Source of the DNA: DATNPH01 sp036703315
GTDB taxonomy: Bacteria > Cyanobacteriota > Cyanobacteriia > Cyanobacteriales > Coleofasciculaceae
Assembly: GCA_036703315.1 (NCBI GenBank)
Contig: DATNPH010000195.1
Span: 1 to 33,564 of the forward strand
DNA length: 33,564 bases
Reading direction: 5' to 3'
Shown: positions 33,010 through 33,564 of the stretch, piece after piece
How the letters are laid out: the number at the start of each line of letters is the position of its first letter
Numbering within the stretch: the stretch's first letter is position 1
The notes under the pieces: generated by a model
The model's database searches: none
What the model saw: the letters and a program-made list of their open reading frames with translations, nothing else
What the model was told of the DNA's origin: nothing
Program-made: the position numbers and the translations under genes

Positions 33010-33564
33010 GTGGCTAAGTCAGAAGAATTAAACCCTAAAACAGCATCTCCCCTTGCCCGTACCCCTCTGTATCAACTTGCCTTAGAACAAAAAGCACGAC
33101 TGACTGCTTTTTCCGGTTGGGAAATGCCAGTACAGTACATTGGCATCGGACAAGAACATGAGGCAGTGCGGACATCAGCCGGGATGTTCGATATCTCCCA
33201 TATGGGGAAGTTTGCATTAAAGGGTAGGCTGATAAGAGAGCATTTGCAACCCCTCGTTCCTTCAGACTTAACACGATTGCACCCTGGTCAAGCTCAATAT
33301 ACAGTTTTATTGAATCCCCAAGCTGGCATTATTGATGACATCATCATTTACTACCAAGGTGAGGATGAGGCAGGTGAACAACGGGGTATGATCATTGTCA
33401 ACGCTGCAACCCGTACTAGAGATAAAGCTTGGGTGGTAGCAAATTTGGAAGGTAGCCCGGTTAGCTTGCAAGACCTTTCCAAAGAAAAAGTTTTGATTGC
33501 CGTGCAGGGACCACAAGCGGCTGCTTATCTTCAGCCTTTTGTTCGGGAAGACTTAACGCCGATA
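33010..33564 (+). CDS. gcvT: Aminomethyltransferase, glycine cleavage system T protein (3' partial)
   Basis: A GTG at 33010 opens a frame that runs off the window after 185 codons. The N-terminus has LARTPLYQLALEQKARLTAF, then SGWEMPVQYIGIGQEHEAVR and TSAGMFDISHMGKF, the standard opening of GcvT; later NPQAGIIDDIIIYY and VLIAVQGPQAA also fit. The protein transfers the methylene group from the H-protein-bound aminomethyl intermediate to tetrahydrofolate, releasing ammonia, as part of photorespiratory glycine use. Roughly the first half of a normal 365-375 residue protein is present. It may be read from the coaX promoter or its own. The frame is intact to the edge. Confidence 0.93.
   Translation, partial: MAKSEELNPKTASPLARTPLYQLALEQKARLTAFSGWEMPVQYIGIGQEHEAVRTSAGMFDISHMGKFALKGRLIREHLQPLVPSDLTRLHPGQAQYTVLLNPQAGIIDDIIIYYQGEDEAGEQRGMIIVNAATRTRDKAWVVANLEGSPVSLQDLSKEKVLIAVQGPQAAAYLQPFVREDLTPI

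Noticed and set aside
1..33564. CRISPR array, rRNA or prophage
   Set aside because: No spaced direct repeats of CRISPR type, no rRNA signature and no cluster of phage genes were seen on reading through the window.

Overview
The window looks like part of a cyanobacterial chromosome, probably from a filamentous or mat-forming species. The octamer GCGATCGC (HIP1) recurs throughout. The readable genes are typical of cyanobacteria: the class II fructose-1,6-/sedoheptulose-1,7-bisphosphatase, glutamyl-tRNA reductase of the C5 haem/chlorophyll route, a UPF0182 membrane protein, DUF4079 and DUF7219 proteins, and a pair of three-domain flavodiiron proteins. The species cannot be fixed from the sequence alone.

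Layout. 1-3.3 kb: the end of an unrecognised gene, a Uma2-type nuclease-fold protein, and two minus-strand genes (membrane-anchored TPR protein, 151-residue cyanobacterial protein) separated by a 151-bp repeat of nested palindromes. 3.5-4.6 kb: a VapBC-like toxin-antitoxin pair between imperfect direct repeats. 4.6-7.2 kb: a cellulose-synthase-like glycosyltransferase with an operator-like inverted repeat and a possible small secreted peptide upstream. 7.5-9.9 kb: a DUF4079 membrane protein, a long structured gap, a 62-residue small protein, and a 152-bp MITE inside TAACCCC-type tandem repeats. 9.9-16.7 kb: bisphosphatase, hemA, a TCATTGG tandem repeat, UPF0182 and DUF4126. 16.8-20.3 kb: an AAC(6')-Ii-like acetyltransferase, a GNAT fragment, a P-loop kinase whose end is antisense IS630 transposase DNA, a 23-bp inverted repeat around them, and a GT39-type membrane glycosyltransferase carrying GC-rich palindromes inside its reading frame. 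20.3-27 kb: a small GTPase, a second MITE, a four-PAS histidine kinase, a secreted protein, PAP2 phosphatase, a single-domain response regulator and DUF7219. 27-32 kb: flavodiiron genes (Flv3-like, then a small membrane protein, then Flv1-like) with a partial second copy of the flv1 start. 32.1 kb to the end: coaX and the beginning of gcvT.

How the genes work together. Most are unrelated housekeeping functions. The clearest functional group is the flavodiiron pair: Flv1 and Flv3 are known in cyanobacteria to reduce O2 with photosynthetic electrons. The bisphosphatase serves the Calvin cycle and HemA starts tetrapyrrole synthesis. The accessory signal lies in repeats and mobile-element debris: two different TA-flanked MITEs sharing an internal core, a branched palindromic repeat, direct repeats around vapBC, and the kinase/IS630 chimera. 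No CRISPR array, rRNA or convincing tRNA was seen.
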